A stretch of DNA of 64,000 nucleotides from Frankia canadensis (GCF_900197875.1 NZ_FZMO01000001.1:1-64000); one strand, 5' to 3'; shown: positions 43,807 to 54,333, numbered from the stretch's first letter. Translations and numbers: made by a program. Notes: generated from the letters alone by a model not told the origin.

Positions 43807-44124
43807 ATGTCGACGAGGGTCTACGACATCGCCATGGCTCGTTCTGGCGACAAGACGGACACCAGCAACGTCGCGGTCTGGCCCTACGATGCCGATGACT
43901 GGGAGTATCTCCGGACACATCTGACCATCGACCGGATCAAGAAGCGCTTTGGGCCTCTCGTGCAGGGTGAGATCACCCGGTACGAGTACCCGAATATCCA
44001 CGTGGTCAACTTCGTGATGACCCGCGCGCTGCGCGGCGGCGTCGGTCTCGGGCTCACCCTGGACCCCCACGGCAAGGCATATCAGACACTTGTACTGGAC
44101 ATCGACCTGGACGACGAGATCTGA
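43807..44124 (+). CDS. Small AtuA-associated ferredoxin-fold protein
   Basis: 105 residues. VYDIAMARSGDKTDTSNVAV, VVNFVMTRALRGGVGLGLTL and LDPHGKAYQTLVLD match the small domain that is fused to the C terminus of many AtuA/DUF1446 proteins. Here it is a separate gene 4 bp after the aldehyde dehydrogenase, while the large AtuA-like protein at 25899-27239 lacks it. I infer that the two proteins work together although they are 17 kb apart. Confidence 0.75.
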   Translation: MSTRVYDIAMARSGDKTDTSNVAVWPYDADDWEYLRTHLTIDRIKKRFGPLVQGEITRYEYPNIHVVNFVMTRALRGGVGLGLTLDPHGKAYQTLVLDIDLDDEI

Positions 44125-44174
44125 CATACCCGAATTCCGGGCGCTCGGGCGTTGTCACGAGGAGGAGCGTTCCT

Positions 44175-45311
44175 GTGTTGCGAGATGACTTCAAACTGAT
44201 CTCGGTCGATGACCACGTCGTCGAGCCACCCGGGGTCTGGGTTGACCGGCTTCCTGCCGCGTACCGCGAGGCGGGTCCGACAATCGTCGACCAGCCGGGC
44301 CACACGCAGGCCTGGCGATACGAGGACAACCTCTACAGCATCAACCTGCTGGGCAGCCCGGCGACCCGGATCTTCCGCACCGACGGAACCGGTGAGGATC
44401 TCTACGCGCGCCACTACGACGACATGGTGCCCGGTGCGTACGACGTCCACGCGCGACTGCGTGCGATGGACGAGGACGGTGTGTGGGCGCAGCTCGTCTT
44501 TCCCACCTTCCCCCGCTTCGCCGGCACGCGGTTCCTCAACCACAAGGACCCGGTCCTGGCCTCCCTGTGCATCCAGGCCTACAACGACTGGATGATCGAT
44601 GAGTGGTGCGCCGCCGCGCCGGATCGGTTCATCCCGATGATCTGCATCCAGTTGTGGGACCCGGTGGCGGCGGCCGCGGAGATGCGCAGGTGCGCGGCCA
44701 AGGGCGCTCGCGCGGTGACCATGATCGAGACACCCTCCCCGCTCGGCCTGCCGTCCTTCTGGACGGACTACTGGAACCCCGTGTTCGAGGCGGCGGCCGA
44801 GACCGGACTGGTGTTGTGCATGCACGTCGGCACGTCCGGCAAACTGACGACCCCGTCGCCGGAGAGCGAGGCGCACTCCGACGCCGTCCCCATCTCGCTG
44901 TGCGGGCTGAACTCGATGGCCTCGCTCGCTGACCTCACCTTCTCCGGCCTGCTGCATCGGTACCCGCAGGTGCGCATCGCGCTGTCCGAGGGCGGGTCGG
45001 GCTGGGTGCCCTACCTGCTCGAGCGCATGGACTACACCTGGGCCAGGACGCGCGTCGGAGTGGATCGCAGCATCTCCCCGAGCGACCTGTTCCGCCGCCA
45101 CTTCTGGACCTGCTTCATCAGCGACCGCACCGCGATCGAGAACCGGCATGCGATCGGCCTCGACAAGCTGATGTGGGAGTCCGACTACCCGCACAACGAC
45201 TCGGAGTGGCCGAACAGCCGCAAGTTCCTCGCGGAGGCCGTGACCGACATACCGGATGACGATGTGCACCGCATCGTCGAGCTGAACGCCCGCGACCTGT
45301 TCCGGTTCTGA
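44175..45311 (+). CDS. Amidohydrolase 2 family (COG2159) protein, paralogue 2
   Basis: 378 residues, a metal-dependent TIM-barrel hydrolase/decarboxylase. FKLISVDDHVVEPPGVWVDR is nearly the same opening as in the paralogue at 56584. It has MDEDGVWAQLVFPTFPRF, CIQAYNDWMIDEWC, LVLCMHVGTSG, ALSEGGSGWVPYLLERMDY and MWESDYPHNDSEWPNS. GTG 44175 has GGAGGAG eight bases upstream. It is embedded in the 41-53 kb rightward run, between the AtuA-associated protein and an isochorismatase-like protein. It presumably acts on a carboxylated or ring-cleaved intermediate. Confidence 0.83.
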   Translation: MLRDDFKLISVDDHVVEPPGVWVDRLPAAYREAGPTIVDQPGHTQAWRYEDNLYSINLLGSPATRIFRTDGTGEDLYARHYDDMVPGAYDVHARLRAMDEDGVWAQLVFPTFPRFAGTRFLNHKDPVLASLCIQAYNDWMIDEWCAAAPDRFIPMICIQLWDPVAAAAEMRRCAAKGARAVTMIETPSPLGLPSFWTDYWNPVFEAAAETGLVLCMHVGTSGKLTTPSPESEAHSDAVPISLCGLNSMASLADLTFSGLLHRYPQVRIALSEGGSGWVPYLLERMDYTWARTRVGVDRSISPSDLFRRHFWTCFISDRTAIENRHAIGLDKLMWESDYPHNDSEWPNSRKFLAEAVTDIPDDDVHRIVELNARDLFRF

Positions 45312-45359
45312 CCGGGCGGCTGGGAACGACGCAGGCACTCACGTGGAGGACGACTGACG

Positions 45360-45920
45360 GTGGCCAGATCCAGGGCGCTGCTCATGCTCGATCTGAGTAG
45401 CCAGACCACGCGGCCGGACGGCTCCTTCGGGCAGCTGATCTCGCCACCGTCGGTCCTCGATGACGTGGTCGAGCCGCTGCGGCACGCGCTGGCCGCGGCG
45501 CGCTCGGCGGCCGACACGGTGGTGTGGGTGCTGCCCAGCCCCGACTTCATCCGCCTGATGTCCGGACGCGACGCGGCCGAGCGGGACGCCTCGCCGGACC
45601 CGTTGATCGGAGTGCCGGGCCCGGGCGAGCCCCTCGCCCTGAAGGACGGCATCGGTGCCTTCGCCGGCGGTCAGCTCCAGGCCGAACTGGAGCGTGCCGG
45701 GGTCGAGGAGATCGTCCTGGTCGGCATCGCGACGCAGTACGTCGTCCGGGCCACGGCGGAGGAGGGCCTGGCGCTCGGCTACCGGGTGAGCGTGCTGGAG
45801 GACTGCTGCGTCGACCTGACGCCGCAGGTGCACGCCCAGACGATCGACGCGTTGCGCTCATCCTGTCGCGTCGCGACGTCGGCGGAGTTCTGGACGTACA
45901 CGGCTGCCTCCGAGCCGTGA
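45360..45920 (+). CDS. Isochorismatase-like protein without the catalytic cysteine
   Basis: 186 residues with the cysteine-hydrolase/isochorismatase fold: ALLMLDLSSQTTRPDG at the start (Asp), a Lys in LALKDGIGAF, and GIATQYVVRATAEEGLALGY in the nucleophile region. That last segment normally reads G-x-x-T-x-x-C-V; here Val replaces the Cys. The following LEDCCVD lies too late to substitute. It may be a true isochorismatase-type enzyme (some members lack Cys) or an inactive relative. It lies 48 bp after amidohydrolase 2 in the same run. Confidence 0.75.
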   Translation: MARSRALLMLDLSSQTTRPDGSFGQLISPPSVLDDVVEPLRHALAAARSAADTVVWVLPSPDFIRLMSGRDAAERDASPDPLIGVPGPGEPLALKDGIGAFAGGQLQAELERAGVEEIVLVGIATQYVVRATAEEGLALGYRVSVLEDCCVDLTPQVHAQTIDALRSSCRVATSAEFWTYTAASEP

Positions 45921-46133
45921 TTCCCGCTCTGGAGGTGCTCGGCTTGGCACGGGCACGGCGCTTCCTGGAGTCGCCGGTCCGAGCCTCCGGTGACTCGCCG
46001 ATGTCGTGTCCCCTGCCGCGAGCCGGAGCGACGGCTCGCCGTCGACCTCCCCGAGGTCCCGAGTTCCACCGCTCACGGCATTGCACCAGCGTACGGGTAA
46101 CTGATCGACCGCACTGCCCTCAGGAGAGCAACC

Positions 46134-47150
46134 ATGCTTGCTGACTCAACCGCCGACGCCGTCGGCACGTCGGTGTCCGTCGCGGTCGACCCGGCGTCCG
46201 GAGGCGAGCGGGAGCTCACCCTCGAGATCGCCGAGGTCCGGGCCGTGGCGACCGACGTGATCGCGCTGACGCTCGTCGATCCGTCCGGGCACGAGCTGCC
46301 CGCGTGGAGCCCTGGCGCACACATCGACGTCGAGATCGGCTCCTTCGTCCGCCAGTACTCGCTGTGCGGCGACCCCGCCGACCTGAGCCGGTGGCGGATC
46401 GCGGTGCTCAGAGAGCCGAACGGCAGGGGCGGCTCGCAGCTCGTCCACGACACGGCGCGCGCCGGGCTTCCCGTGGCGGTCCGGGGCCCGCGCAACCACT
46501 TCGAGCTGCGCCCCGCGGACGAGTACGTCTTCGTCGCGGGCGGCATCGGGATCACGCCGCTGTTGCCGATGGTCGCGGCCGCGCACAGTGCGGGCAAGCC
46601 ATGGCGACTCGTCTACGGCGGCCGCGCGGCCGAACGTATGTCGTTCGTCGACGAGCTCGCGCGTTACGGGGAGCAGGTGCGCCTGCAGCCCGAGGACGTC
46701 TTCGGCCAGCTCGACCTCGAGAGGATCGTCGCTGAGAGCCCCGCCGGCACGTCGATCTATGCCTGTGGACCGACCGGTCTGCTCAACCGGCTCGAGGAGG
46801 TCTGCGCGGCGCGGGCGGACATCGCCCTGCACGTCGAGCGGTTCAGCGCGAACCCCGACGCGCTCGCTGATCCGACGCGGCGCCGTCCGTTTCAGCTCAT
46901 CGCCCGGACATCCGGTGTCACGATCCAGGTGCCTGCCGACAAGACCATCGTCGAGGCGCTGGAGGATGCCGGTGTCGAGGTCCTCACCTCGTGCGAAGAG
47001 GGCATCTGCGGCACGTGTGAGACCCGGATCGTCGCCGGCGTGGCCGAGCACCACGATTCGGTGCTGGAGGACGACGAGCGAGCCGGCAACCAGGTCATGA
47101 TGATCTGCGTGTCACGGGCAGCCACCGAGTCACTGACCCTGGAGATCTGA
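46134..47150 (+). CDS. Rieske-oxygenase-type reductase (FMN/NAD/2Fe-2S, VanB-like)
   Basis: 338 residues passing electrons from NAD(P)H to an oxygenase. Order: flavin-binding barrel (FVRQYSLCGDPADLSRWRIA, the R-x-Y-S-L motif), NAD domain (VAGGIGITPLLPMV, YACGPTGLLNRLEEVC), then a C-terminal plant-type 2Fe-2S domain with CEEGICGTCETRI and MMICVSRA supplying four cysteines. The first ~35 residues are an unusual extension. LSG-type spacing and RBS AGGAGAG support ATG 46134. No Rieske oxygenase alpha subunit is in the window, so its electron acceptor lies elsewhere or could be another enzyme. Confidence 0.87.
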   Translation: MLADSTADAVGTSVSVAVDPASGGERELTLEIAEVRAVATDVIALTLVDPSGHELPAWSPGAHIDVEIGSFVRQYSLCGDPADLSRWRIAVLREPNGRGGSQLVHDTARAGLPVAVRGPRNHFELRPADEYVFVAGGIGITPLLPMVAAAHSAGKPWRLVYGGRAAERMSFVDELARYGEQVRLQPEDVFGQLDLERIVAESPAGTSIYACGPTGLLNRLEEVCAARADIALHVERFSANPDALADPTRRRPFQLIARTSGVTIQVPADKTIVEALEDAGVEVLTSCEEGICGTCETRIVAGVAEHHDSVLEDDERAGNQVMMICVSRAATESLTLEI

Positions 47151-47212
47151 GTCGCCGTCCGCACCAACGCGGACGACTGCCGGGCTCGACCGACAGCCAG
47201 CGGTAGACCTAC

Positions 47213-47228
47213 GTCCTGAATGCAGGAT
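47213..47228. promoter_or_regulatory. Regulon palindrome, site 16
   Basis: GTCCTGAATGCAGGAT, one mismatch, 24 bp upstream of the gene at 47253. Like site 14 it is followed by GCAAAA. Confidence 0.6.
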
Positions 47229-47252
47229 GCAAAAGAAGCGCGGAGGAACAGG

Positions 47253-48224
47253 ATGACACCGCAGGAACGCATCGGCGCGGTAGCCCAGCGAGCGATTCAG
47301 AAATACCTGGCGGTCACGCCTGGGGAGCAGGTGGTCATCCTCGTGGACACCGTCACCTCGCCGTCGATCCCGATCGCGCTCAGTGAGGCGACCCTGGCAG
47401 CGGGCGCCGAGCCGATCGTCATCACCATCGCTCCGCGGCGCACCAGCGGTGAGGACTTGCCGAAGTCCGTGCTTGACGCCGTGGTGGCGGCGAACGTCGT
47501 CATCAGCGCATGCAGCAGGTCGCCTTACCACTCGAGTCTCAAGCCGTTGGCCCAGGAGGCCGGGGTCCGGGGAGCGCTGAACTCGCCACCCCATGAGTCG
47601 GGCTGGTCGGACGGCGCTATGCAGTACGACTTCATCGAGCTTCGGCAGCCGGCCGCGAAGCTACGCAAGATCCTCACCGAGGGGTCGACGGCGCGCGTGA
47701 CCGCGCCGAACGGTACCGACATCACCATGTCGATCGCGGACCGCAAGGCGGTCGGATGGCTGTCCGGAATCGCGGAGAACCCCTGCGAGACGATGGCCTG
47801 GCCGGGCGGGGAGGTGTCCCTGCCGCCGGTTGAGGGCACGGCCGAGGGCCAGGTGGTCGTCGAGGTGGCCATGACCGACGTCGGGGGAGTGGCCGAGCCG
47901 ATCCTGTGGACCGTGAGCAAGGGCGAGGTCGCTGAGATCAAGGGCGGGGTGGAAGCCGAACACCTGCGCCGCATCATCGAGGGTGTCCCCAACGCCCTCA
48001 ACATCGGCGAGCTCGGTATCGGGATCAACCCCGGAGCTCGGTTGGTGGACGACATCACCGAAGCCAAGAAGCGGCGCGGCACGGCACACATCGCGATGGG
48101 CGACAGCGCGAATGGCTACGGCGGCAACGTGGTCTGTGACCTTCATCTGGACGGTCTCGTTCCGAACGTCACCATCCGCATCGACGGTGAGCTGGTCGTC
48201 GAGGACGGCGTGCTGAAGTTTTGA
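47253..48224 (+). CDS. Aminopeptidase T/M29-like metal-dependent protein
   Basis: 323 residues of the COG2309 family. TPGEQVVILVDTVTSPSIPI opens it, VISACSRSPYHSSLKP follows, then AKLRKILTEGSTARVTAPNG. The conserved ending has LNIGELGIGINPGARL and RGTAHIAMGDSANGYGGNV, with the metal-ligand Glu and His positions. The family includes M29 aminopeptidases and also 2,5-dihydroxypyridine dioxygenase (NicX-like), so a ring-cleaving or hydrolase role in catabolism is possible. GGAGG precedes ATG 47253. It has its own regulon palindrome and is the first gene after a 102-bp gap, so it may start a new transcript. Confidence 0.75.
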   Translation: MTPQERIGAVAQRAIQKYLAVTPGEQVVILVDTVTSPSIPIALSEATLAAGAEPIVITIAPRRTSGEDLPKSVLDAVVAANVVISACSRSPYHSSLKPLAQEAGVRGALNSPPHESGWSDGAMQYDFIELRQPAAKLRKILTEGSTARVTAPNGTDITMSIADRKAVGWLSGIAENPCETMAWPGGEVSLPPVEGTAEGQVVVEVAMTDVGGVAEPILWTVSKGEVAEIKGGVEAEHLRRIIEGVPNALNIGELGIGINPGARLVDDITEAKKRRGTAHIAMGDSANGYGGNVVCDLHLDGLVPNVTIRIDGELVVEDGVLKF

Positions 48225-48285
48225 CGATGGGTTAGCGGCCGGTCATAGATTCGCGCGCTTTCCGCAAACAAAAGGAGGCAGAGCG

Positions 48286-49758
48286 GTGAGGAACGTCGAG
48301 GACCACAGTGCGCTCGCCGTGAAGGTGCTTCCGGACATCGGCCTCTACATCGGTGGCGAGGTAGTCTCGACCGGCGCGGGTGGAACCCTCGAACGCGTCG
48401 ATCCGACGACCGGGCAGAAGCTCGCCGAGTTTCCCGTGGCCGGGTCGCCCGAGGTCGATCGGGCGGTTCGCGCGGCGCGGCTGGCGTTTCCGGCGTGGCG
48501 GCGGTCACCCGCGGACCGACGCCGGGCGATCCTCGGCCAGGTCGCCGCCACTCTTCGTGAGCACGAGTCCGAGCTCAAGCAGATCAGCGCGCTCGAGACC
48601 GGAACGCCCCTGGCCACGAGCCGTCTCGCGCAGGCGATCGACTACTTCGAGTACTACGCCGGATGGTGCGACAAGTTCGCCGGTGAGCTGGTCGCGACGT
48701 ATCCACGAGAGGCGCTGGACTACGTCAGGTACGAGCCGTATGGCGTCATCGGGGCGTTGGTGACCTGGAACGGACCTGTCATCAATGCGGCGATGAAGCT
48801 CGCGCCGGCACTTGCCGCGGGCAACACGGTCGTGCTCAAGTCTCCCGAGCTCGGACCGTTCGCCCTCATGCGTTTCGCCCAGCTCCTCACCGAGGCGGGC
48901 ATCCCGGACGGCGTTGTCAACATCATTACTGGTGACGCGGATACCGCCAAGGCCATCATCAGACACCCCGACGTGGCCAAGGTGTCCTTCACCGGCGGGC
49001 CGGGCACCGCCCGGAAGGTGATGGGCCTGGCCGCAGAGTCACTCACTCCAGTCTGCCTGGAGCTGGGCGGGAAGTCGGCCAATCTTGTGTTCGAGGACGC
49101 CGATCTCGACCGGGCAAGCCAGATGGCGGCGTTGATGAGCACCGTGCTGGGGGCGGGTCAGGGCTGCCTGTTCCCGACGCGCCTGCTTGTGCAGGAATCC
49201 GTGTACGAGGACGTCATCGGCCGGGTCAAGGCGGTCGCCGAAGGGGCGCGGATGGGCGACCCGCTGGACCCGGAGACGGTCATGGGCCCGGTGATCAGCG
49301 CGGCCGCGGTGCGTCGGATCGGGACGTATGTCGACGAGGCGAGGCAGACGGCCCGTGTGGTCGCCGGCGCCGATGCCGTGGCCGACAGGCTGCCCGCCGG
49401 CAACTTCGTGGCGCCCACCGTGTTCGCGGACGTGGCGAACGACAGCCGCCTGGCGCGCGAGGAGGTCTTCGGCCCGGTGCTGGCCGTGACCCCGTTCGCC
49501 ACCGAGGACGAAGCCGTCGCGCTGGCCAACGATTCGAGCTATGGCCTGGCCGGCTACGTGCACACGCGGGACCTGATCCGGGCCCATCGGGTCGCCGACC
49601 GGCTGGACGCCGGCTACATCAGCGTGAACGCGTTCCCCCAGATGAGTGCCAGCGCGCCGTTCGGGGGGACGAAGGCTAGCGGATTCGGCCGGGAGGGCGG
49701 ACGTGCCGGCATCGAGGAGTTCGTACACCACAAGAACATCCAGATCGCACTTGAGTAG
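48286..49758 (+). CDS. Aldehyde dehydrogenase
   Basis: 490 residues. LYIGGEVVSTGAGGTLERVD starts it, GALVTWNGPVINAAMKLAPA replaces the usual TPWNFP, and VCLELGGKSANLVFEDAD carries the catalytic Glu. GAGQGCLFPTRLL has the nucleophilic Cys, and REEVFGPVLAVTPF follows. GTG 48286 has AAAGGAGG eight bases upstream. The substituted cofactor-pocket segment is shared with a subset of actinobacterial ALDHs of unknown substrate. It lies in the rightward run between the M29-like and metallo-hydrolase genes. Confidence 0.88.
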   Translation: MRNVEDHSALAVKVLPDIGLYIGGEVVSTGAGGTLERVDPTTGQKLAEFPVAGSPEVDRAVRAARLAFPAWRRSPADRRRAILGQVAATLREHESELKQISALETGTPLATSRLAQAIDYFEYYAGWCDKFAGELVATYPREALDYVRYEPYGVIGALVTWNGPVINAAMKLAPALAAGNTVVLKSPELGPFALMRFAQLLTEAGIPDGVVNIITGDADTAKAIIRHPDVAKVSFTGGPGTARKVMGLAAESLTPVCLELGGKSANLVFEDADLDRASQMAALMSTVLGAGQGCLFPTRLLVQESVYEDVIGRVKAVAEGARMGDPLDPETVMGPVISAAAVRRIGTYVDEARQTARVVAGADAVADRLPAGNFVAPTVFADVANDSRLAREEVFGPVLAVTPFATEDEAVALANDSSYGLAGYVHTRDLIRAHRVADRLDAGYISVNAFPQMSASAPFGGTKASGFGREGGRAGIEEFVHHKNIQIALE

Positions 49759-49788
49759 CCCAGGGAGTGCTCGGCTGGTGGGCGCGGC

Positions 49789-50739
49789 GTGAACCGACAC
49801 GCCGGCGACGCGCGCGACGGGGACTCCAGCGAGTCGGACCACGTCGGCCAGCACGCGCATCCGCAGCCGCTCGCCCACCATCCGCTCGGCGGCGACCCGT
49901 TCACGACGCTCGCCACGATGCGGCTCCCGGTGGGCACGCGGACGCTTCTCGGGATGTCGGACGGGTTCTTCTCGCTGGAGACTGTTCCCCGCTTTCTCGG
50001 GACGCCCGACAACCCGACGGCGTTGCACGACGATTTGGTGGCCAGCGGGATCTCACCGGCCCGGATGCCGATCGGCTGTTTCCTGTGGCCAGGTGAGAAG
50101 AACGTGCTGATCGACGCAGGATACGGTCCGCGCATCGGAGGCTCGGGCGCGATGATCGGTGGCCAGCTGCCGGCGCACCTGCGCCATTTCGGCTTCTCGT
50201 TCGACGACATCGACGTGGTGGCGCTTAGCCACCTACACGCCGACCACACCGGATGGATCGCCGATCAGCATGGCGAGCCCCTGTTCCGGAACGCGCAGGT
50301 CGTCCTCGGCCGCGCCGACTGGGACTACTTCGTCGTGTCCGACCGGCTGAAGGCATCCGCCGCACATGTCCGGCAGGCGCTCGTCACGATGGCCGAGCAG
50401 GGGCGGGTGACCCTGGTGGACGAGGACGTCACCATCGCGCCCGGCGTCCGGCTGGTCGGCGGTCCCGGTCACACGCCCGGGCACTCGCTCTACGTGCTGG
50501 AGGCCGACGGCGACCGGGCGATCCTGTTCGGTGACGCGATCTATTGCCCGGCGCAGCTGACCGACACGGACTGGGCGGCCTCCAGCGACGTCGACCCGGT
50601 CGCGGCCAAGCGTACTCGCGAGGCATATCTCCGCGAACTTGATCAGAACGGAGGTCTCGCGGTCGGCTGCCACTTCCCGGGGCTACGAGCGGGCCGAGTG
50701 CTCAGCGGAGCGTGGCAGAGCGAGCGCGGGCAACAATGA
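49789..50739 (+). CDS. Metallo-beta-lactamase-fold hydrolase
   Basis: Up to 316 residues. Zinc-binding signature HLHADHTGW, then GPGHTPGHSLYVLEADGD, LFGDAIYCPAQLTDTDW and CHFPGLRAGRVL complete a typical lactonase/glyoxalase II-like metal site. Candidate substrates are lactones or thioesters. The start is uncertain: GTG 49789 gives a His/Asp-rich N-terminal extension, ATG 49918 gives a protein beginning MRLPVGTRTLL, as usual in the family. Neither has a good ribosome binding site. A broken copy of its central part lies at 53301-53500. Confidence 0.8.
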   Translation: MNRHAGDARDGDSSESDHVGQHAHPQPLAHHPLGGDPFTTLATMRLPVGTRTLLGMSDGFFSLETVPRFLGTPDNPTALHDDLVASGISPARMPIGCFLWPGEKNVLIDAGYGPRIGGSGAMIGGQLPAHLRHFGFSFDDIDVVALSHLHADHTGWIADQHGEPLFRNAQVVLGRADWDYFVVSDRLKASAAHVRQALVTMAEQGRVTLVDEDVTIAPGVRLVGGPGHTPGHSLYVLEADGDRAILFGDAIYCPAQLTDTDWAASSDVDPVAAKRTREAYLRELDQNGGLAVGCHFPGLRAGRVLSGAWQSERGQQ

Positions 50740-50751
50740 GAAGGGCCTGAA

Positions 50752-51537
50752 ATGACGAGAGTCCGCGGCGTCATGCGGCTGTTTGATCTTTCAGGTCGAA
50801 CGGCGGTCGTCACCGGCGGCGCCACGGGAATCGGGACGCACATGGCGACGGCGCTGGCCGAAGCCGGCGCGAACATCGTCGTCTGCGCGCGCGACGGCGC
50901 GCGCTGCGAGCAGACCGCGTCTCAGATCGCCGATCTGGGCGTCAAGTCCCTGGGGCTGAGCTGCAACGTCGCCGATCCCGACGACGTGACCGGCCTGATC
51001 GCCACGGTCGTCGAGCGCTTCGGCGGCATCGACATCCTCGTCAACAACGCCGGGGCGACATGGGGTGCCCCGGCCGAGGAGCAGCCGCTCGCCGGCTGGC
51101 GGAAGGTCATCGACGTCAATCTGACCGGCACCTTCCTGGTAACGCAGGCCGCGGGACGCGTGATGCTGGAGCGCGGCGGCGGCAAGATCGTGAATGTCGC
51201 CTCGGTGGCGGCGCTGCGCGGCGCCCCGCCGTCGATTCGGCAGGCGGCCGCCTATTCGGCGTCGAAGGGCGGGGTGGTCGCGCTCACCCGTGACCTGGCC
51301 TGTCAGTGGGGCGGTCGCGGGGTCAACGTCAACGCGGTGGCCCCTGGCTGGTTCCCGACCGCGATGTCTAGCTACACCCTGGACAAGGCCGGCGAGCAGA
51401 TCCTCGACGGCGTACCGCTCCGCCGCTACGGCGGAGCGGACGACATCAAGGGCGCGGTGCTCTTCCTGGCGTCAGCCGCGTCGGACTACGTAACCGGACA
51501 GGTCATCGTGGTCGACGGCGGGAAGAGCGTCTGGTGA
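50752..51537 (+). CDS. SDR-family oxidoreductase
   Basis: 261 residues, classical SDR with a complete active site: [52 protein letters not shown] and YVTGQVIVVDGG. AAGGG precedes ATG 50752, 12 bp after the metallo-hydrolase stop, so the two are co-transcribed. Likely oxidises a hydroxylated intermediate or reduces an oxo group. Confidence 0.87.
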   Translation: MTRVRGVMRLFDLSGRTAVVTGGATGIGTHMATALAEAGANIVVCARDGARCEQTASQIADLGVKSLGLSCNVADPDDVTGLIATVVERFGGIDILVNNAGATWGAPAEEQPLAGWRKVIDVNLTGTFLVTQAAGRVMLERGGGKIVNVASVAALRGAPPSIRQAAAYSASKGGVVALTRDLACQWGGRGVNVNAVAPGWFPTAMSSYTLDKAGEQILDGVPLRRYGGADDIKGAVLFLASAASDYVTGQVIVVDGGKSVW

Positions 51538-51649
51538 CGGCGTTACCCCTTGCCACCCGGGGGCGTGGCGGCTTTGGCCAGGAGCGCGGCCGTGCGGCTC
51601 GTGGCCAGGCGGCACGGCACGGGCACGTGATGCGCGAGGGGCGTGGGTC

Positions 51650-53266
<1,617 letters not shown>

Positions 53267-53278
<12 letters not shown>

Positions 53279-53300
53279 TGGGCGGAATCCTGGAGTTCAA
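53267..53300 (+). repeat. 34-bp block identical to an internal part of the TPP-enzyme gene
   Basis: Positions 53267-53300 and 59899-59932 are identical (key piece GATGGGCGGAATCCTGG). In the TPP gene the block encodes the GGFMMGGILEF segment next to its cofactor motif. Here it spans the ligase stop codon and is out of context. This marks a recombination joint. Confidence 0.8.
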
Positions 53301-53500
53301 AGAGTGAGTACCGGGCGTGTGCCCGGGACCGCGGACCAGGCGTACGCCCGGCGCTATCGTCATGTCCTCGTCGACCAGGGTCGCCCGCCCCTGCTCGGCC
53401 ATCGTGAGGAGCGCCTGCCTGATATGCGCGTCGGACGGGGCCGTCGCTGATCTGACACGACGAAGTAGTTCCAGTTGGCACGGCCGAGAACGATGTGGGC
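53301..53500 (-). pseudogene. Fragment of a metallo-beta-lactamase-fold hydrolase
   Basis: Read on the minus strand, this piece matches the centre of the intact gene at 49789-50739 with one frameshift. IVLGRANWNYFVVSD is in one frame, then MAEQGRATLVDEDMTIAPGV and GPGHTPG in another. It stops abruptly at the block shared with the TPP gene and on the other side at the aldehyde dehydrogenase fragment. Confidence 0.72.
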
Positions 53501-53728
53501 CCGCTCCAGTACGGCAGGGCCCGTACCGCAGCCTGGACGGCCTCGCCCGCCTGGTTGGCCGCGGACAGGCGCATCCGCCCGAATGGCAGCTCGGTCGTCG
53601 AAGTCAATGGCCTCGAGGTCCGCCCCGTCCGCCTCGCGCCACTCCCGTCGATGAATGCCGACTCTCGCTCGATCACGCGCTGCCTGCCACTTGTCCGAAG
53701 AGGATGTCGCGAAACGGAATGCGCCGAA
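53501..53728 (-). pseudogene. Fragment carrying an acyl-CoA dehydrogenase end joined to an aldehyde dehydrogenase start
   Basis: The minus strand reproduces the 42.3-42.5 kb junction. Nucleotides resembling the end of the dehydrogenase (GCATTCCGTTTCGCGACAT) come first, then the GTGATCGAGCGAGA overlap, then VIERESAFIDG, STTELPFGRMRLSAANQAGE and AVQAAVRALPYW. It is frameshifted and truncated at the joint with the hydrolase fragment. The remaining 150 bp up to 53880 show nothing recognisable. Confidence 0.72.
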
Positions 53729-53880
53729 CCCTCCCATCGCATTGCAGGCTGTTCGCAATCCCGTTGACGAATCCCCATGCAGACCGAGCCAGAGGTCCGG
53801 CCGCGACCGAGTACGAGCTCGCCTCGTTCGTTTGGCCAGCCGCTGGCCGCTCTGGACTGCCCCTCGAGGTCTATCGCGAA

Positions 53881-54333
53881 CTACGCCAGAGCCGCCCGGG
53901 CGCGCTCGAGGTATGTCCGGTACTCCTGCCAGGACACGCCCAGCGCGCTCAGGCTGCTCGTCACGTCGTAATAGTCGCGCCATAGGGCGATCTTGCCGTC
54001 GGCCACGTCCCATCTCGAGCAGACCAACCACTCGTGAGCGTCGATTGTGGGGAAGGTTCCTGCTGGGAAGCGGAAGTAGTCGCTGCGCTCGGCAAAGACC
54101 ACGCCGCCGTCCTCGATCAGAGAAAGGATCTTGAAGTCGGTCTCCACGCAGATGCTCAGCTTCGACTGCATCCGAGAGACGATCTCGTTGACGCCGACGG
54201 CCCGGTGGAACTGCCCGGTCAGCGGGACGTTCTCGAAGACGGTCTCCGGTGTCAGGAAGGGCCGGAGATTGCTGGCGTCCAGACTCGCGAACGCGGCGCA
54301 GAACTTCCGTACGACATCTCCTGCGGCTCCCAT
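53881..54333 (-). CDS. SnoaL/NTF2-like (limonene-epoxide-hydrolase-like) protein
   Basis: 150 residues. The N-terminal helix VVRKFCAAFASLDASNLRPF is followed by LTPETVFENVPLTGQFHRAV, VETDFKILSLIEDGGVVFAE, HEWLVCSRWDVADGKIALWR and DYYD. This matches the limonene-1,2-epoxide hydrolase/SnoaL cone fold, including the Arg/Asp-rich end (ALWRDYYD). ATG 54333 has AAGGAGAG upstream. It is co-directional with the GMC oxidoreductase (86 bp apart). Epoxide hydrolysis is a possibility, but the family also contains isomerases and non-enzymes. Confidence 0.75.
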   Translation of the reverse strand: MGAAGDVVRKFCAAFASLDASNLRPFLTPETVFENVPLTGQFHRAVGVNEIVSRMQSKLSICVETDFKILSLIEDGGVVFAERSDYFRFPAGTFPTIDAHEWLVCSRWDVADGKIALWRDYYDVTSSLSALGVSWQEYRTYLERARAALA

